NCBI GenBank assembly: GCA_017550025.1
Contig: JAFYLU010000002.1
Location: forward strand, 1-64,000
Source of the DNA: Bacteroidales bacterium
GTDB lineage: Bacteria > Bacteroidota > Bacteroidia > Bacteroidales > UBA932
Direction: 5' to 3'
Length of the DNA stretch: 64,000 nt
Below, in pieces: positions 17,065 through 28,549 of the stretch (its first letter is position 1; the number at the start of each line of letters is the position of its first letter). The notes under the pieces were generated by a model. It was not told where the DNA came from and did not search any database. It saw nothing but the letters and a program-made list of their open reading frames with translations. Both the position numbers and the translations under genes were made by a program.

Positions 17065-18729
17065 ATGAAAAAGATCACAAATAAGATATTGGCTATCCTC
17101 GCCGTTCCTTTCCTTGCGGCAGGATGTATAGAAGAGGCCTTCCCTGAAGGATCTACCCAGCTCGCGGAGCAGGTAGGAAAGTCAGAGTTCGCCCTCGGAG
17201 GTCTTGTGAATTCATTCCCTGTCGCAATGATGCAGGTGGACACCAGAGACTTTTTTTCAAAATACGGAACTCACACTGACTTCGGTTTGCCAGCAATCCA
17301 CCTCATGACAGAGTCTATGCTCGAGGATATCGCAATAATGGGAGCCAACCCTGGCTATTGGTCTTTCAACTACTGGTCTCGCAATGTAGGAATGAACGAC
17401 CAGTCATGGCCTGTAGGATATTTCTGGGAGAACTATTATGCATATATCAAGATTGCAAACGATGTCATTTCAGTCATTGAAGTAACTGATGACATGCCGG
17501 AACTTAACAAGCACTACCTCGGTTACGGTTATGCATACCGCGCAATGTGCTACCTCGACCTCGCACGTATGTACGAGCCAAAGGAGAACGACTACACTGA
17601 CGTATCGAAGGTTCTCGGTCTCACAGTTCCAATCATCACTGAAAAGACAACTCCAGAGGAAGTTGCAAACAATCCACGTGTTCCAAGAGAGCAGATGTAC
17701 GAGTTCATCCTCAGCGACCTCAAGATGGCGGAGGAAATGCTCAAGACAGCAGGCAACAGCTACACTACTCCTACCCTCGCAGCCGTTTACGGAATGTATG
17801 CAAAGGCATATCTCGAAATGGGCTACTGGAAGGCAGGTGGCGACATGGAAGCTTTCAAGAAGGCTGCAGAGTACGCAAGACTTGCAATCACTACAAGTGG
17901 AAAGACTCCTCTTACAGAGGCTGAATGGACAGATCCTGCAAACGGATTCAACAAGGGTTCTGCAAACAATTCATGGATCTGGGGACTCCCTGTATCATCT
18001 GACCTTATCGGAAACATCATCTGCTACACAGCTCACATCTGCTGCGAGGGCACTTGGGGATATACACAACTTTCAAACCCTGGTATAAACAAGGCCCTCT
18101 ACGACCAGATCGCTGACAACGACTTCAGAAAGAAGTCATTCCTCAGCCCAGACAGGTCAGAGTGGACTTCAGGAAAGTACAAATTTGCCGGTTCAGATGC
18201 TGATGCAGCTTACTTCCTCCAGAAACTTGCAAAGCCTTATACTTCCCTCAAGTTCCGCCCTGTAGGAGGTGAAACATCATCCCATACTGCCGGCAACCCT
18301 GCAGACCACTGTATCATGCGCGTGGAAGAGCTCTACTTCCTTGAAATGGAGGCTGTAGCACAGTACGACCTCGGCAAGGCAAAGGGTCTCCTCAACGAGT
18401 TCATGAAGTACCGTATCACTGACGGATCATATGACTGCTCGGCAAAGGCAACAGATGTAGACTGGTTCATTACAGAAATGCTCATTCAGAAGAGAATCGA
18501 GTTCTGGGCAGAAGGCGTCCTCTTCTTCGACTACAAGAGACTCGACAGAGGCATCACAAGATACTACGAGGGTTCTAACCATCCTTCAATGTGGGCATTC
18601 AACACTACCGGCCGTTCACCACAGTGGAACTTCGTGATCAACCGCGGTGAGTTCCAGGCAAACACCGGTATCGATGAGACAACAAACAACCCTGACCCAT
18701 CAGGTCTCCTTGTTGCCCCAACAGAGTAA
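17065..18729 (+). CDS. susD: SusD/RagB family nutrient-binding outer membrane lipoprotein (first locus)
   Basis: 554 residues. Signal peptide and lipobox LAAGC put the lipidated Cys at 21. The helical SusD fold is recognisable from its TPR-like segments (YAYRAMCYLDLARMYEP, VYGMYAKAYLEMGYW) and from the C-terminal RVEELYFLEMEAVAQY and IQKRIEFWAEGVLFFDYKRLDRG, typical of SusD/RagB. It acts as the surface lid of the SusC barrel. It shares the strong codon bias of its SusC. Confidence 0.95.
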   Translation: MKKITNKILAILAVPFLAAGCIEEAFPEGSTQLAEQVGKSEFALGGLVNSFPVAMMQVDTRDFFSKYGTHTDFGLPAIHLMTESMLEDIAIMGANPGYWSFNYWSRNVGMNDQSWPVGYFWENYYAYIKIANDVISVIEVTDDMPELNKHYLGYGYAYRAMCYLDLARMYEPKENDYTDVSKVLGLTVPIITEKTTPEEVANNPRVPREQMYEFILSDLKMAEEMLKTAGNSYTTPTLAAVYGMYAKAYLEMGYWKAGGDMEAFKKAAEYARLAITTSGKTPLTEAEWTDPANGFNKGSANNSWIWGLPVSSDLIGNIICYTAHICCEGTWGYTQLSNPGINKALYDQIADNDFRKKSFLSPDRSEWTSGKYKFAGSDADAAYFLQKLAKPYTSLKFRPVGGETSSHTAGNPADHCIMRVEELYFLEMEAVAQYDLGKAKGLLNEFMKYRITDGSYDCSAKATDVDWFITEMLIQKRIEFWAEGVLFFDYKRLDRGITRYYEGSNHPSMWAFNTTGRSPQWNFVINRGEFQANTGIDETTNNPDPSGLLVAPTE

Positions 18730-18748
18730 CCTTTAAATCAGAACTGAC

Positions 18749-19576
18749 ATGAAAAAGAATATAATACTCATGGCGCTTGCATTTGCAGGATTAGTTGCAT
18801 GCGAGCAGTCGGTACCATACGAGCCAGGTGCTCCAATGGATGTCAACGGACCTAATGTATATTTCAGCAACACAAACTCTACTGCATTTGTCCTTGCTTC
18901 AGATGCAACTGAATTCGAGATTGCAGTTATCAGAGACAACGCCGGATCAGCACTCAGCGTTCCACTCGAAGGACTCTGCGCAATTGAAGGCTTGTTTGAT
19001 GTTCCTGCTACCGTTGAATTCCCAAGCGGCGTTGACAGCGTGAATGTGAAGATCGGAATCAGCGACAAGATCGAGATGTTCGAGACTTACACGCTTACAC
19101 TCAATGTTCCTGAAGAATATACACATGCATATGCACAGCAGAATGTAGTTCCTTCATACACCGGAAAGATAATCAAGGAAGACTACGCACCAGCTATCAA
19201 GGGACTTTTCTACGATTATTTCTGGGAACAGACTGCATGGGACGCAGTAATCGAATACTCTCCTATTCTTGAGACTTACAGACTCAGGAATCCATGGCAG
19301 AATGGTGGAGACGACTTCACATTCACATGGGACGGTGCAGAAGCTGTCAAAATGGGCAAGAGTGCTTATAACACAGGTCTTGTACATCCTTCATACGGAG
19401 CGGTCACAGCAAATGTGATTGCATCAGCAACAAAATATGTTCATTTTGAAGCAGGAGAGCTTCTCCCAGTTCTCCCAGATGCTTGCGATGCTTTCCAGTT
19501 CCACTTCCAATGGAAAGTATCAGCAGGTTCATTCGGTGAATATCCAGAATTCTTCATTGTAACAGAACGACTTTAA
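18749..19576 (+). CDS. Lipoprotein in SusE position, probable surface ligand-binding protein
   Basis: 275 residues. The signal peptide ends in LVAC with the lipidated Cys at 18. The N-terminal half contains a beta-sandwich-like segment (PNVYFSNTNSTAFVLASDATEFEIAVIRDN..., then VPATVEFPSGVDSVNVKI) of Calx-beta or SusE-like character. The C-terminal half is not recognisable. It is the third gene of the operon, where starch-like systems carry SusE/SusF. Ligand binding is inferred from position only. It is followed by a terminator-like hairpin. Confidence 0.7.
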   Translation: MKKNIILMALAFAGLVACEQSVPYEPGAPMDVNGPNVYFSNTNSTAFVLASDATEFEIAVIRDNAGSALSVPLEGLCAIEGLFDVPATVEFPSGVDSVNVKIGISDKIEMFETYTLTLNVPEEYTHAYAQQNVVPSYTGKIIKEDYAPAIKGLFYDYFWEQTAWDAVIEYSPILETYRLRNPWQNGGDDFTFTWDGAEAVKMGKSAYNTGLVHPSYGAVTANVIASATKYVHFEAGELLPVLPDACDAFQFHFQWKVSAGSFGEYPEFFIVTERL

Positions 19577-19609
19577 CAGACCCTTCTGGTTATTTACATA
19601 AATATTGAC

Positions 19610-19650
19610 ATGCCGTCAGACCCTGTGAAGGATCTGGCGGCATATCTTTA
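19610..19650 (+). terminator. Probable terminator of first SusC/D operon
   Basis: Hairpin with arms beginning ATGCCGTCAGA and ending TCTGGCGGCAT (one G-T pair and a small internal mismatch), followed by a weakly T-rich stretch. The remaining bases up to the second susC show no strong promoter; TTAATATTTG sits just before its start. Confidence 0.55.
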
Positions 19651-19784
19651 TTCACGCGGTTCTTCAATAGCGGTGGCACAATAAATGCGAAGGAGCGCCT
19701 TGACTCTTATTGACATCCGGACTTACCGCCTAGGATCGCCATGTGCGGTCCCGGCATGAAGTTAAACTGTTAATATTTGTCAAA

Positions 19785-22700
19785 ATGAAATTGATTTTCA
19801 CAATGCTGGCCATTCTTACGGCCATCACGGCATCTGCACAGGAAATCACAGTATCCGGAACTGTAACTGATTCCTCGACCGGCGAACCGGTGCCATATGC
19901 ATCAGTACATGTGGAAGGTACGATGACAGGCACGAACACAGACGGCGAAGGCCAATACAGTCTGGAAGTGCCCCGGGACGGAATCCTCATATTCTCCTCA
20001 ATCGGCTACACGACAATCAGGATTCCGGTTGAATCGCGTACTCTGATCGACATAAGCCTGTCTCCGGATACAGAATATCTTGACGAGACGATAGTCGTAG
20101 CCTACGGAACAGCCACCAAAAGTTCGTTTACAGGTTCTGCCTCAATGGTCAGGGCGGAAGCCATCGAATCGAGGGTTTCGACCAATGTGACAAGCGCTCT
20201 TGCCGGCACTGTCCCGGGAGTTCAGATAATATCATCATCAGGCGATCCGGCATCGGGAGGCGGGACAATCCGCATACGAGGCATAGGTTCGATGAGCGCG
20301 AGCAATTCTCCCCTGTATATTGTAGACGGCATGCCGTATGACGGGGCGATTTCCGAAATCAATCCCAATGACGTGGAATCAATGTCTGTCCTGAAGGATG
20401 CCTCGGCAAGCGCAATCTATGGAGCGAGAGGAGCTAACGGAGTTGTACTAATCACGACAAAAAGAGCAGGAGGCTCATCTGATGCGACAGTAAGATTTGA
20501 TGCAAGATGGGGCTCAAATTCGAGGCTCATCCCCCAATATGATGTGATCTCCGATCCGGGACAATATTACGAAACGCAGTACCGACAGATGTACAATTCG
20601 CAGATCTACGCAGGAAAGAGCTCCGATGAAGCATATGCATATGCCGATGCGAATATCCTTGACCGCAATAACGGAGGATTAGGATATCAGGTCTATACCG
20701 TTCCGGCAGGAGAGAAGTTCATCGGGAATGATTTCAGGCTGAACCCGGATGCAACCCTCGGATACTCTGACAGCGAATATTACTATATCCCTGACAACTG
20801 GTACAAGGAGGCATTCAGGAATTCATTCCGACAGGAATACAATCTGTCCGTAAGCGGAGCCAAGGACAGGATGAACTATTACGGAAGTGTCGGATATCTC
20901 AATGACGGAGGCATCGTGAGCAATTCCGGCTATCAGCGCTATACGGCAAGAATCAACCTCGACTGGCAGGCAAAGCCCTGGATGAAGGTGCAGAGCAGCA
21001 TGAGCTATTCACATACCGACTCACAGACCGCATCATATACAAGCTCATACGGATCGTCAGGCAATATCTTCTATGTGACCAACATGATGGCGCCGATATA
21101 TCCGCTTTATGTCCGAGACGCATCAGGTGAAATAATGTATGAGAACGGGATGAAGGTCTATGATTCCAACCAGACGAATTTCGCAAGACCTGCATTTACA
21201 GGCAATGCCGTCAGGGACAATGAAGTGGACAGAAGACAGAATTACGGAGACATGATCATAGGCAAATGGGGGCTTGTCCTGACGCCGGTGGAAGGATTGT
21301 CAATCACGGCAAACATAGGATTGAGCAACGACAACCGTCGTTACAATGCACTGTACAGTCGCTTTGGAGCCCAGATTGCCACAGACGGCCTTGCATATGT
21401 CAGCCACGACAGGAGATTTGCAGTCAACAGCCAGTATCTGGCCGGATATAAGACGGATTTCGGAGGAACTTTCCACAACCTTGACATTCTTGTCGGATAT
21501 GAAATCTACAGGATGACGGAGCAGTTTCTTGAAGGACAGAACGACCACCTTTTCAATCCGATGAACGGAGAGCTCGGAAATGCCGACGGAGTGAGTTCAA
21601 GACAGACTTCCTCATACACTGCGGAATATATGACCCAGGGCTTCCTGGCAAGAGTACAATATGATTATGCCGGCAGATATTTCATAAGCGCATCTTACCG
21701 AAGGGACGGTTCTTCACGATTCGCTCCGGGAAACAGATGGGGAGACTTCGGCAGTGCCGGTGCAGCATGGCTGATCAGCGGTGAGGAATTCATGCAGGGA
21801 GCACAATGGATCGGCATGCTCAAGCTCAAGGCAAGCTATGGAGTCCAGGGAAACGACAATCTCTATCCTGACGCCAACTATGCAAGGAAATATTATCCGT
21901 ATTCAGACAACTACACACACTCATTCAACGAAGGAAGCGGGGAATACTCCGTCAGCCTGGATTATAAGGGCAATGAAGAACTGACATGGGAATCCTCTCA
22001 TTCATTCAATATCGGAGCTGACTTCGAGATGTTCGGCAACAGGCTGAACGGAAGCATCGAATATTTTTCCCGCAAGACTGTCAATCTGCTGTACAGCAAG
22101 GATGTTCCGCTCTCATCCGGCAATCCCACAGGATATTATCCGGTCAATGTGGGATCGATAGTCAACAACGGATTCGAGGCATCTCTTGACGGCCTGATCA
22201 TCAGCAACGGAGATGTGAGCTGGTCATGGAACATGAACATAAGTCATTACAGGAACAGGATCGTCGCCCTCGACCCGTCCGTCTCCGAAGAAGGAATCAA
22301 GGGAGGAAACTACATCTATAAGATCGGAGGCTCTCTATATGAAGCATACATGAGAAGCTATGCCGGAGTGAATCCGGAAACCGGAAAGGCGAGATGGTAC
22401 AGGAAAGTGATTGGCGAAAACGGGGAATGGACCGGCGAGTCTGTGATTACGGAAGTCTTTTCAGAAGCCTCGCAATATGAGCTCGGTTCTGTCCTCCCCA
22501 AGGCATACGGAGGATTCGGCACGACCCTTAAGGCTTATGGAATCGATTTTACGGCACAGTTCTCCTTCCAGTTGGGAGGACGATATTACGACGGCACATA
22601 CCAGGCCTTGATGCACACTTCATCCGGAGTCGGAACGGCATGGCATAAGGATGTCCTTGACTCATGGTCACCGGAAAATCCTGACAGCGCCATACCGAGG

Positions 22701-23003
22701 CTTGACGGAGACACGAGTGTAGGCCAGACTGCCGTCAGCAACTACCTTATCAGTTCGGACTACATAAGCATCAACAACATAACCCTAGGCTACAGTTTCC
22801 CTGAAAAATGGACTTCTGCAATGAAGATAAAGGGATTGAGGGCATATATATCCGGAGACAACCTCGCGGTTCTGTCTGCACGCAAGGGCGTGGACCCTCG
22901 ATTCTCGATGGGACTTGGATCGCTTACTTCCGGATCCGGATTAAGCAGCGGAGCATATTCGGCCATGCGTACTGTAACCGGAGGCATCACAATAACATTT
23001 TAA
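19785..23003 (+). CDS. SusC/RagA family TonB-linked outer membrane protein (second locus)
   Basis: 1072 residues from the ATG at 19785, chosen because it gives the signal peptide MKLIFTMLAILTAITASAQ; an upstream in-frame start adds 14 residues that spoil it. Domain order matches the first SusC: carboxypeptidase-regulatory-like domain, plug with SNSPLYIVDGMPYDG and IYGARGANGVVLITTKRA, and a barrel ending GGITITF. It has exactly the same length as the first SusC and co-aligns along its length, so an ancient tandem duplication is likely. Codon use is clearly less biased (more AGG, GGA, ATA, AAT), which suggests lower expression. Ligand unknown. Confidence 0.95.
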   Translation: MKLIFTMLAILTAITASAQEITVSGTVTDSSTGEPVPYASVHVEGTMTGTNTDGEGQYSLEVPRDGILIFSSIGYTTIRIPVESRTLIDISLSPDTEYLDETIVVAYGTATKSSFTGSASMVRAEAIESRVSTNVTSALAGTVPGVQIISSSGDPASGGGTIRIRGIGSMSASNSPLYIVDGMPYDGAISEINPNDVESMSVLKDASASAIYGARGANGVVLITTKRAGGSSDATVRFDARWGSNSRLIPQYDVISDPGQYYETQYRQMYNSQIYAGKSSDEAYAYADANILDRNNGGLGYQVYTVPAGEKFIGNDFRLNPDATLGYSDSEYYYIPDNWYKEAFRNSFRQEYNLSVSGAKDRMNYYGSVGYLNDGGIVSNSGYQRYTARINLDWQAKPWMKVQSSMSYSHTDSQTASYTSSYGSSGNIFYVTNMMAPIYPLYVRDASGEIMYENGMKVYDSNQTNFARPAFTGNAVRDNEVDRRQNYGDMIIGKWGLVLTPVEGLSITANIGLSNDNRRYNALYSRFGAQIATDGLAYVSHDRRFAVNSQYLAGYKTDFGGTFHNLDILVGYEIYRMTEQFLEGQNDHLFNPMNGELGNADGVSSRQTSSYTAEYMTQGFLARVQYDYAGRYFISASYRRDGSSRFAPGNRWGDFGSAGAAWLISGEEFMQGAQWIGMLKLKASYGVQGNDNLYPDANYARKYYPYSDNYTHSFNEGSGEYSVSLDYKGNEELTWESSHSFNIGADFEMFGNRLNGSIEYFSRKTVNLLYSKDVPLSSGNPTGYYPVNVGSIVNNGFEASLDGLIISNGDVSWSWNMNISHYRNRIVALDPSVSEEGIKGGNYIYKIGGSLYEAYMRSYAGVNPETGKARWYRKVIGENGEWTGESVITEVFSEASQYELGSVLPKAYGGFGTTLKAYGIDFTAQFSFQLGGRYYDGTYQALMHTSSGVGTAWHKDVLDSWSPENPDSAIPRLDGDTSVGQTAVSNYLISSDYISINNITLGYSFPEKWTSAMKIKGLRAYISGDNLAVLSARKGVDPRFSMGLGSLTSGSGLSSGAYSAMRTVTGGITITF

Positions 23004-23014
23004 ATGATGAAATC

Positions 23015-24637
23015 ATGAAAAAGACCTTAATCATCATAGCTGCAGGCCTATACATGGCGGCATGCAGCTGGTCGGAGGTGATCCCTCCCCAGGGAGAGTA
23101 CATCCTGACGCAGCAGGTTCAGCAGACAAACGATCTTGTCTCATCCAGGGCAGATGCCACATTCAACGGAATGTATACAAAGACAGGTGCTCCCGGAAGC
23201 GTTTTCGGAGGCAGCAGGCCTGATGACTTCGGATTCATCATGATGGCATTCTCCAATGACATAGAAGCGGCAGACATCGTGCTGGCCAACAGCGGCTACA
23301 ACTGGTTTTCAGCCTGCGGAATGCTGACATCCAGAAATGCGGATTACGCAAATCCTTATATACGATATGCAGCTCCGTACAACACAATTGCCGCAGCAAA
23401 TGAGATACTTGCCTCATACTCCGAAGACTCTGAAGACGAAAGTACAATATATAAGATCGCCCAGGCAAGGGCCATGAGGGCATTCGCCTATCTTAATCTC
23501 GCTCCATATTTCCAGTTCGGATATGCTGCCGGAGCAGAAGATCTGCCATGCATACCTATAGTCACCGAAAAGACAACGGAATTCACAGACAACCCGAGAG
23601 CCACAGTTGCGGAGGTATATGAGCTCATAATCAGTGACCTTGATTATGCAATCGGCAATCTGGACGGATATGTGCGTACTGATAAATCAAGGATAGACAT
23701 TCAGACAGCATACGGACTCAGGGCAAGAGCATACCTGAACATGCAGGAATGGGGAAAGGCGGCTGCAGATGCCGCAAAGGCTGCAGAAGGATATAGTCCG
23801 GCAACAATGGACGAGGCAGCCAGACCTTCATTCATCGACATTTCGGAGCATAGCTGGATATGGGGATACGACATGACACCAGATATAGCAATGTTCAACC
23901 CATACGCGACTTCAAGCGCCTGGATAAGATCGTTTTCGGGAGACGGATATTCTGCCGGAACACAGGTGTATGCATGCATCAACAAGATTCTTTACGACAA
24001 GATTCCGGAGACGGACATAAGAAAGGGATGGTGGGTGGACGAGAACCTGGAATCTCCCCTTCTGGCAACCGTGACATGGAACGGAGTCAGTGGAAATGCC
24101 GTAGCTCCTCTTGAAATAGATAATGTCAAGATGCCTTTCCTGCCATATACTAATGTCAAGTTCGGCATGTACAACGTCGGAGGCACAAACAATGACGAGG
24201 ACTGGCCTTACATGAGGGTTGAAGAGATGATTCTTATCCAGGCCGAGGGTCTCGTGAAGAGTGGAGCACCAGAAGAAGGCAGAAGAATACTGGAGGACTT
24301 TGTAAGGACATATAGAGATCCCGGATATTCAGCAGATGCAGGAGGAAGGAGTCTTGATGATGAGATCTGGTTCCAGAGAAGGATCGAGTTATGGGGTGAG
24401 GGCTTCTCCAACAATGACACACGAAGGCTCAACAAGCCTCTCGTACGCTTCCACGGAGGCCAGGCGAGCAATGTGCCGGAAGCATTCCGTTTCAATATGA
24501 CATCCGATGACGGCTGGTGGCTGATGCGTTTCACCTCAAGCGAAATGAACACTAATCTCGCGATAACTGACAACACAGGTGGCACCCAACCGGTACAGGA
24601 ACAGAATCCAGGCCTTATGGACGGCGTGACAGACTGA
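23015..24637 (+). CDS. SusD/RagB family lipoprotein (second locus)
   Basis: 540 residues from the ATG at 23015, which yields the lipoprotein signal MKKTLIIIAAGLYMAAC with Cys at 17; the longer frame running back into susC was rejected. SusD features are AQARAMRAFAYLNLAPYFQ, TAYGLRARAYLNMQEWGKA, MRVEEMILIQAEGLVKSG and WFQRRIELWGEGFSNNDTRRLNKP. It starts 11 bases after the second SusC and is the surface lid of that transporter. No SusE-like gene or carbohydrate-active enzyme follows. Confidence 0.94.
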   Translation: MKKTLIIIAAGLYMAACSWSEVIPPQGEYILTQQVQQTNDLVSSRADATFNGMYTKTGAPGSVFGGSRPDDFGFIMMAFSNDIEAADIVLANSGYNWFSACGMLTSRNADYANPYIRYAAPYNTIAAANEILASYSEDSEDESTIYKIAQARAMRAFAYLNLAPYFQFGYAAGAEDLPCIPIVTEKTTEFTDNPRATVAEVYELIISDLDYAIGNLDGYVRTDKSRIDIQTAYGLRARAYLNMQEWGKAAADAAKAAEGYSPATMDEAARPSFIDISEHSWIWGYDMTPDIAMFNPYATSSAWIRSFSGDGYSAGTQVYACINKILYDKIPETDIRKGWWVDENLESPLLATVTWNGVSGNAVAPLEIDNVKMPFLPYTNVKFGMYNVGGTNNDEDWPYMRVEEMILIQAEGLVKSGAPEEGRRILEDFVRTYRDPGYSADAGGRSLDDEIWFQRRIELWGEGFSNNDTRRLNKPLVRFHGGQASNVPEAFRFNMTSDDGWWLMRFTSSEMNTNLAITDNTGGTQPVQEQNPGLMDGVTD

Positions 24638-24678
24638 AAAAAAGCTCCGGAGGATATTTATCCGCCGGAGCTTCTTTC
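24638..24678. terminator. Terminator between second susD and groEL
   Basis: Hairpin with arms AAGCTCCGG and CCGGAGCTT, preceded by a run of A and followed by CTTT. It is set between convergent genes and can act for both. Confidence 0.82.
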
Positions 24679-24695
24679 ATATCGATAATGGAATA

Positions 24696-26333
<1,638 letters not shown>

Positions 26334-26348
26334 TTACCGATAGTAACC

Positions 26349-26615
26349 TTATAATATTGCCAGAATGTCAGACTGCTTCATGATGAGGTAGTCCTTTCCC
26401 TCGACAGACACCTCTGTGCCCGCATATTTGCCATAAATCACCACATCTCCAACCTTAACCTCCATAGGTTCGTCCTTCTTTCCTGGACCGGCTGCTACTA
26501 CTGTTCCCTGCTGTGGTTTCTCTTTTGCCGTATCAGGTATATAAAGTCCTGAAGCTGTCTGTGTTTCAGCCGCTTTCGGCTCAATCACGACTCTGTCTGC
26601 CAATGGTCTGATCAT
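26349..26615 (-). CDS. groES: Co-chaperonin GroES
   Basis: 88 residues: [38 protein letters not shown] gives the mobile loop, and [32 protein letters not shown] the C-terminal core. It caps GroEL. The 108-base spacer upstream, up to the galM terminator, contains no CIRCE inverted repeat that I can see, so HrcA control is not indicated. Confidence 0.98.
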   Translation of the reverse strand: MIRPLADRVVIEPKAAETQTASGLYIPDTAKEKPQQGTVVAAGPGKKDEPMEVKVGDVVIYGKYAGTEVSVEGKDYLIMKQSDILAIL

Positions 26616-26723
26616 ATTTTTGTCATTTAATTAATTTGTTTCTTTTTATTGATACCGGACCGTACCCGGAATAACTGACGGTTGAAAACCGCTTTCCGCC
26701 TGTCCGGCCGGCATATAGACAAA

Positions 26724-26755
26724 CAAAATGCCAGTCTGCAAAGACTGACATTTTG
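26724..26755 (-). terminator. Terminator after galM
   Basis: Minus-strand hairpin with arms CAAAATGTCAGTCT and AGACTGGCATTTTG (one mismatch), followed by TTTGT. It lies 19 bases past the galM stop. Confidence 0.72.
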
Positions 26756-26773
26756 TCATATTCATTACATATG

Positions 26774-27898
26774 TTATTTCACGCCGAAAGAGTATACACA
26801 TCTGTGGTGATATGGTGCACCTCTGTAAACCAATGTAGACGGGAAGTCCGGATGGTTTGGCGAATCAGGGAATTTCTGTGTCTCCAAGGCAAATCCTCCT
26901 CTGCTCGCATAAGGCTCTCCCTTCTTTCCTTTCATGCTTCCGTTGAAGAAATATCCGTCATAGAACTGAATACCCGGCTGATCGGTCCAGACTTCCATAT
27001 ATCGGCCTGAAACCGGCTCATACACTGACGCTGCCAGTTCAACTTCACCTTCTTCCGACACGCTGTCAAGCACCCAGTTATGGTTATATCCTCCTGCAAC
27101 CGCCAGCTGCTCATGTGTCATATCGAGATCCTGTCCCACTGGTTTTGCCTGACGGAAATCAAACGGAGTTCCTTCTACATCAGCCAGCTCTCCGGTCGGA
27201 ACAAGCCCTTCATTCACAGGTATTATCCTTGAAGCGTTGATCTGAAGTACATGATCATTGATTGTACCGTTTCCTTCACCCTTGAGATTGAAGAACGAGT
27301 GGTGGCTGAGGTTCACATGTGTCTTCTTGTCGGACTGCGCGAAATAATACACGGAGAATTCATTCTTGCAATTCAATGAATAAACCAGCATCACTGTAAC
27401 ATTTCCCGGCTTTCCCTCTACTCCATCCTCATGGTAATAAGACATGGTGATCAGGGAATCCGATACATGAGCCACATCCCAGACTACTCTGTCAAGACCG
27501 GCAAAGCCTCCATGCAAGGTGTTGTCCCTGTCATTTTTCGGAAACACATACTCCTGTCCGTCGATAGAATAGGATCCGCCAGCTATTCTGCCTGCATATG
27601 GGCCTACAGCTGCACCGAGGAAACGTTCCCCCTTGTTTTTCAGATAGTCATCTATGTCATCATAACCCAGCACGATGTCCTCAAGATTGCCTTCACGGTC
27701 AGGGGTCCACAATGAAACGACACGGGCACCGTAGTTGGTAACCTGCATCGTAATATCTCCTGCCTTCAAAGTATAAAGCGAAACCGCTTTTCCATCCACT
27801 TCCGTTTCAAACCTTGACGGCTTGATAAGTTTGCCGGCATCTCCTGCACAGGAAGCCACAAAAAGCATAACTGCAATAATTCCAAAAATCTTTCTCAT
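26774..27898 (-). CDS. galM: Aldose 1-epimerase (mutarotase), lipoprotein form
   Basis: 374 residues. The signal MRKIFGIIAVMLFVASC has a lipobox Cys at 17, so the enzyme is exported and lipid-anchored, as is common in Bacteroidota. The GalM fold is clear from RFLGAAVGPYAGRIAGG, TLHGG, NLSHHSFFNL with the catalytic His, GYNHNWVLD, and ALETQKFPDSPNH with the catalytic Glu. It interconverts alpha and beta anomers of aldoses, probably feeding sugar uptake in the periplasm. It lies 34 bases downstream of trmH on the same strand. Confidence 0.95.
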   Translation of the reverse strand: MRKIFGIIAVMLFVASCAGDAGKLIKPSRFETEVDGKAVSLYTLKAGDITMQVTNYGARVVSLWTPDREGNLEDIVLGYDDIDDYLKNKGERFLGAAVGPYAGRIAGGSYSIDGQEYVFPKNDRDNTLHGGFAGLDRVVWDVAHVSDSLITMSYYHEDGVEGKPGNVTVMLVYSLNCKNEFSVYYFAQSDKKTHVNLSHHSFFNLKGEGNGTINDHVLQINASRIIPVNEGLVPTGELADVEGTPFDFRQAKPVGQDLDMTHEQLAVAGGYNHNWVLDSVSEEGEVELAASVYEPVSGRYMEVWTDQPGIQFYDGYFFNGSMKGKKGEPYASRGGFALETQKFPDSPNHPDFPSTLVYRGAPYHHRCVYSFGVK

Positions 27899-27932
27899 AT
27901 CATTTCTTTTAATTGATTACTTGTGAAGAATG

Positions 27933-28469
27933 TCACCTGTTGAGATTCAGTCTGAAATGCCACAGTATGACTCCGACTGTGACAGACACATTCAAGGAGT
28001 GCTTTGTCCCGTACTGCGGGATTTCCAGACACATATCGGATGCATCCACTACATTCTGGTCGACCCCATTGACTTCATTTCCGAAAACAAGGGCATATCT
28101 GACTCCTTTTTCAGGTACGAATCCGTCAAGCATGACCGAACCTGCCGTCTGCTCGACACTGACGATTACATAACCCTGTTCCTTAAGAATCCTTATAGCC
28201 TCGTCTGTTGTCTTCGAATATTCCCATGGGACGCTGAACTCCGCTCCAAGCGCAGACTTGTGGATCTCCGCAGAAGGGGGCTGGGCGCATATGCCGCACA
28301 GCCATACCTTGTCTACCTTGAAGGAGTCGGAAGTGCGGAAGGCAGAGCCGACATTGTGAGCACTTCGGATATTATCCAGGACTATAACTACACCTGTATC
28401 AGGGAGTTCCTTATACTCATCAGCGGAGACTCGCCCGAGTTCGATATTCAAAAGTTTCCTGTTCTGCAT
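27933..28469 (-). CDS. TrmH/SpoU family RNA 2'-O-methyltransferase
   Basis: 178 residues with the three SpoU motifs: NIRSAHNVGSAFRTSD (motif 1), ALVFGNEVNGV (motif 2) and IPQYGTKHSLNVSVTVGV (motif 3), which form the SAM-binding trefoil knot. It methylates a ribose in tRNA or rRNA. The short form without an N-terminal L30-like domain fits TrmH/TrmL-like enzymes, but the exact target cannot be read here. It is transcribed from a TACCTTTG promoter divergent from glyA. Confidence 0.92.
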   Translation of the reverse strand: MQNRKLLNIELGRVSADEYKELPDTGVVIVLDNIRSAHNVGSAFRTSDSFKVDKVWLCGICAQPPSAEIHKSALGAEFSVPWEYSKTTDEAIRILKEQGYVIVSVEQTAGSVMLDGFVPEKGVRYALVFGNEVNGVDQNVVDASDMCLEIPQYGTKHSLNVSVTVGVILWHFRLNLNR

Positions 28470-28491
28470 ATAAATCCAAAAGTTTTCAACA

Positions 28492-28499
28492 CAAAGGTA
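28492..28499 (-). promoter_or_regulatory. -7 element (TACCTTTG) for trmH-galM
   Basis: Minus-strand TACCTTTG about 23 bases from the trmH ATG, in the divergent trmH/glyA spacer. Confidence 0.62.
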
Positions 28500-28519
28500 A
28501 TAAAAAATAAAAAAATGAG

Positions 28520-28527
28520 TATTTTTG
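28520..28527 (+). promoter_or_regulatory. -7 element (TATTTTTG) for glyA
   Basis: TATTTTTG lies 22 bases upstream of the glyA ATG. Confidence 0.62.
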
Positions 28528-28549
28528 CATTCGCTTTAAACCAAGATTT

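Noticed and set aside
26616..26723. CIRCE/HrcA operator upstream of groES
   Set aside because: No TTAGCACTC-type inverted repeat is present on either strand.
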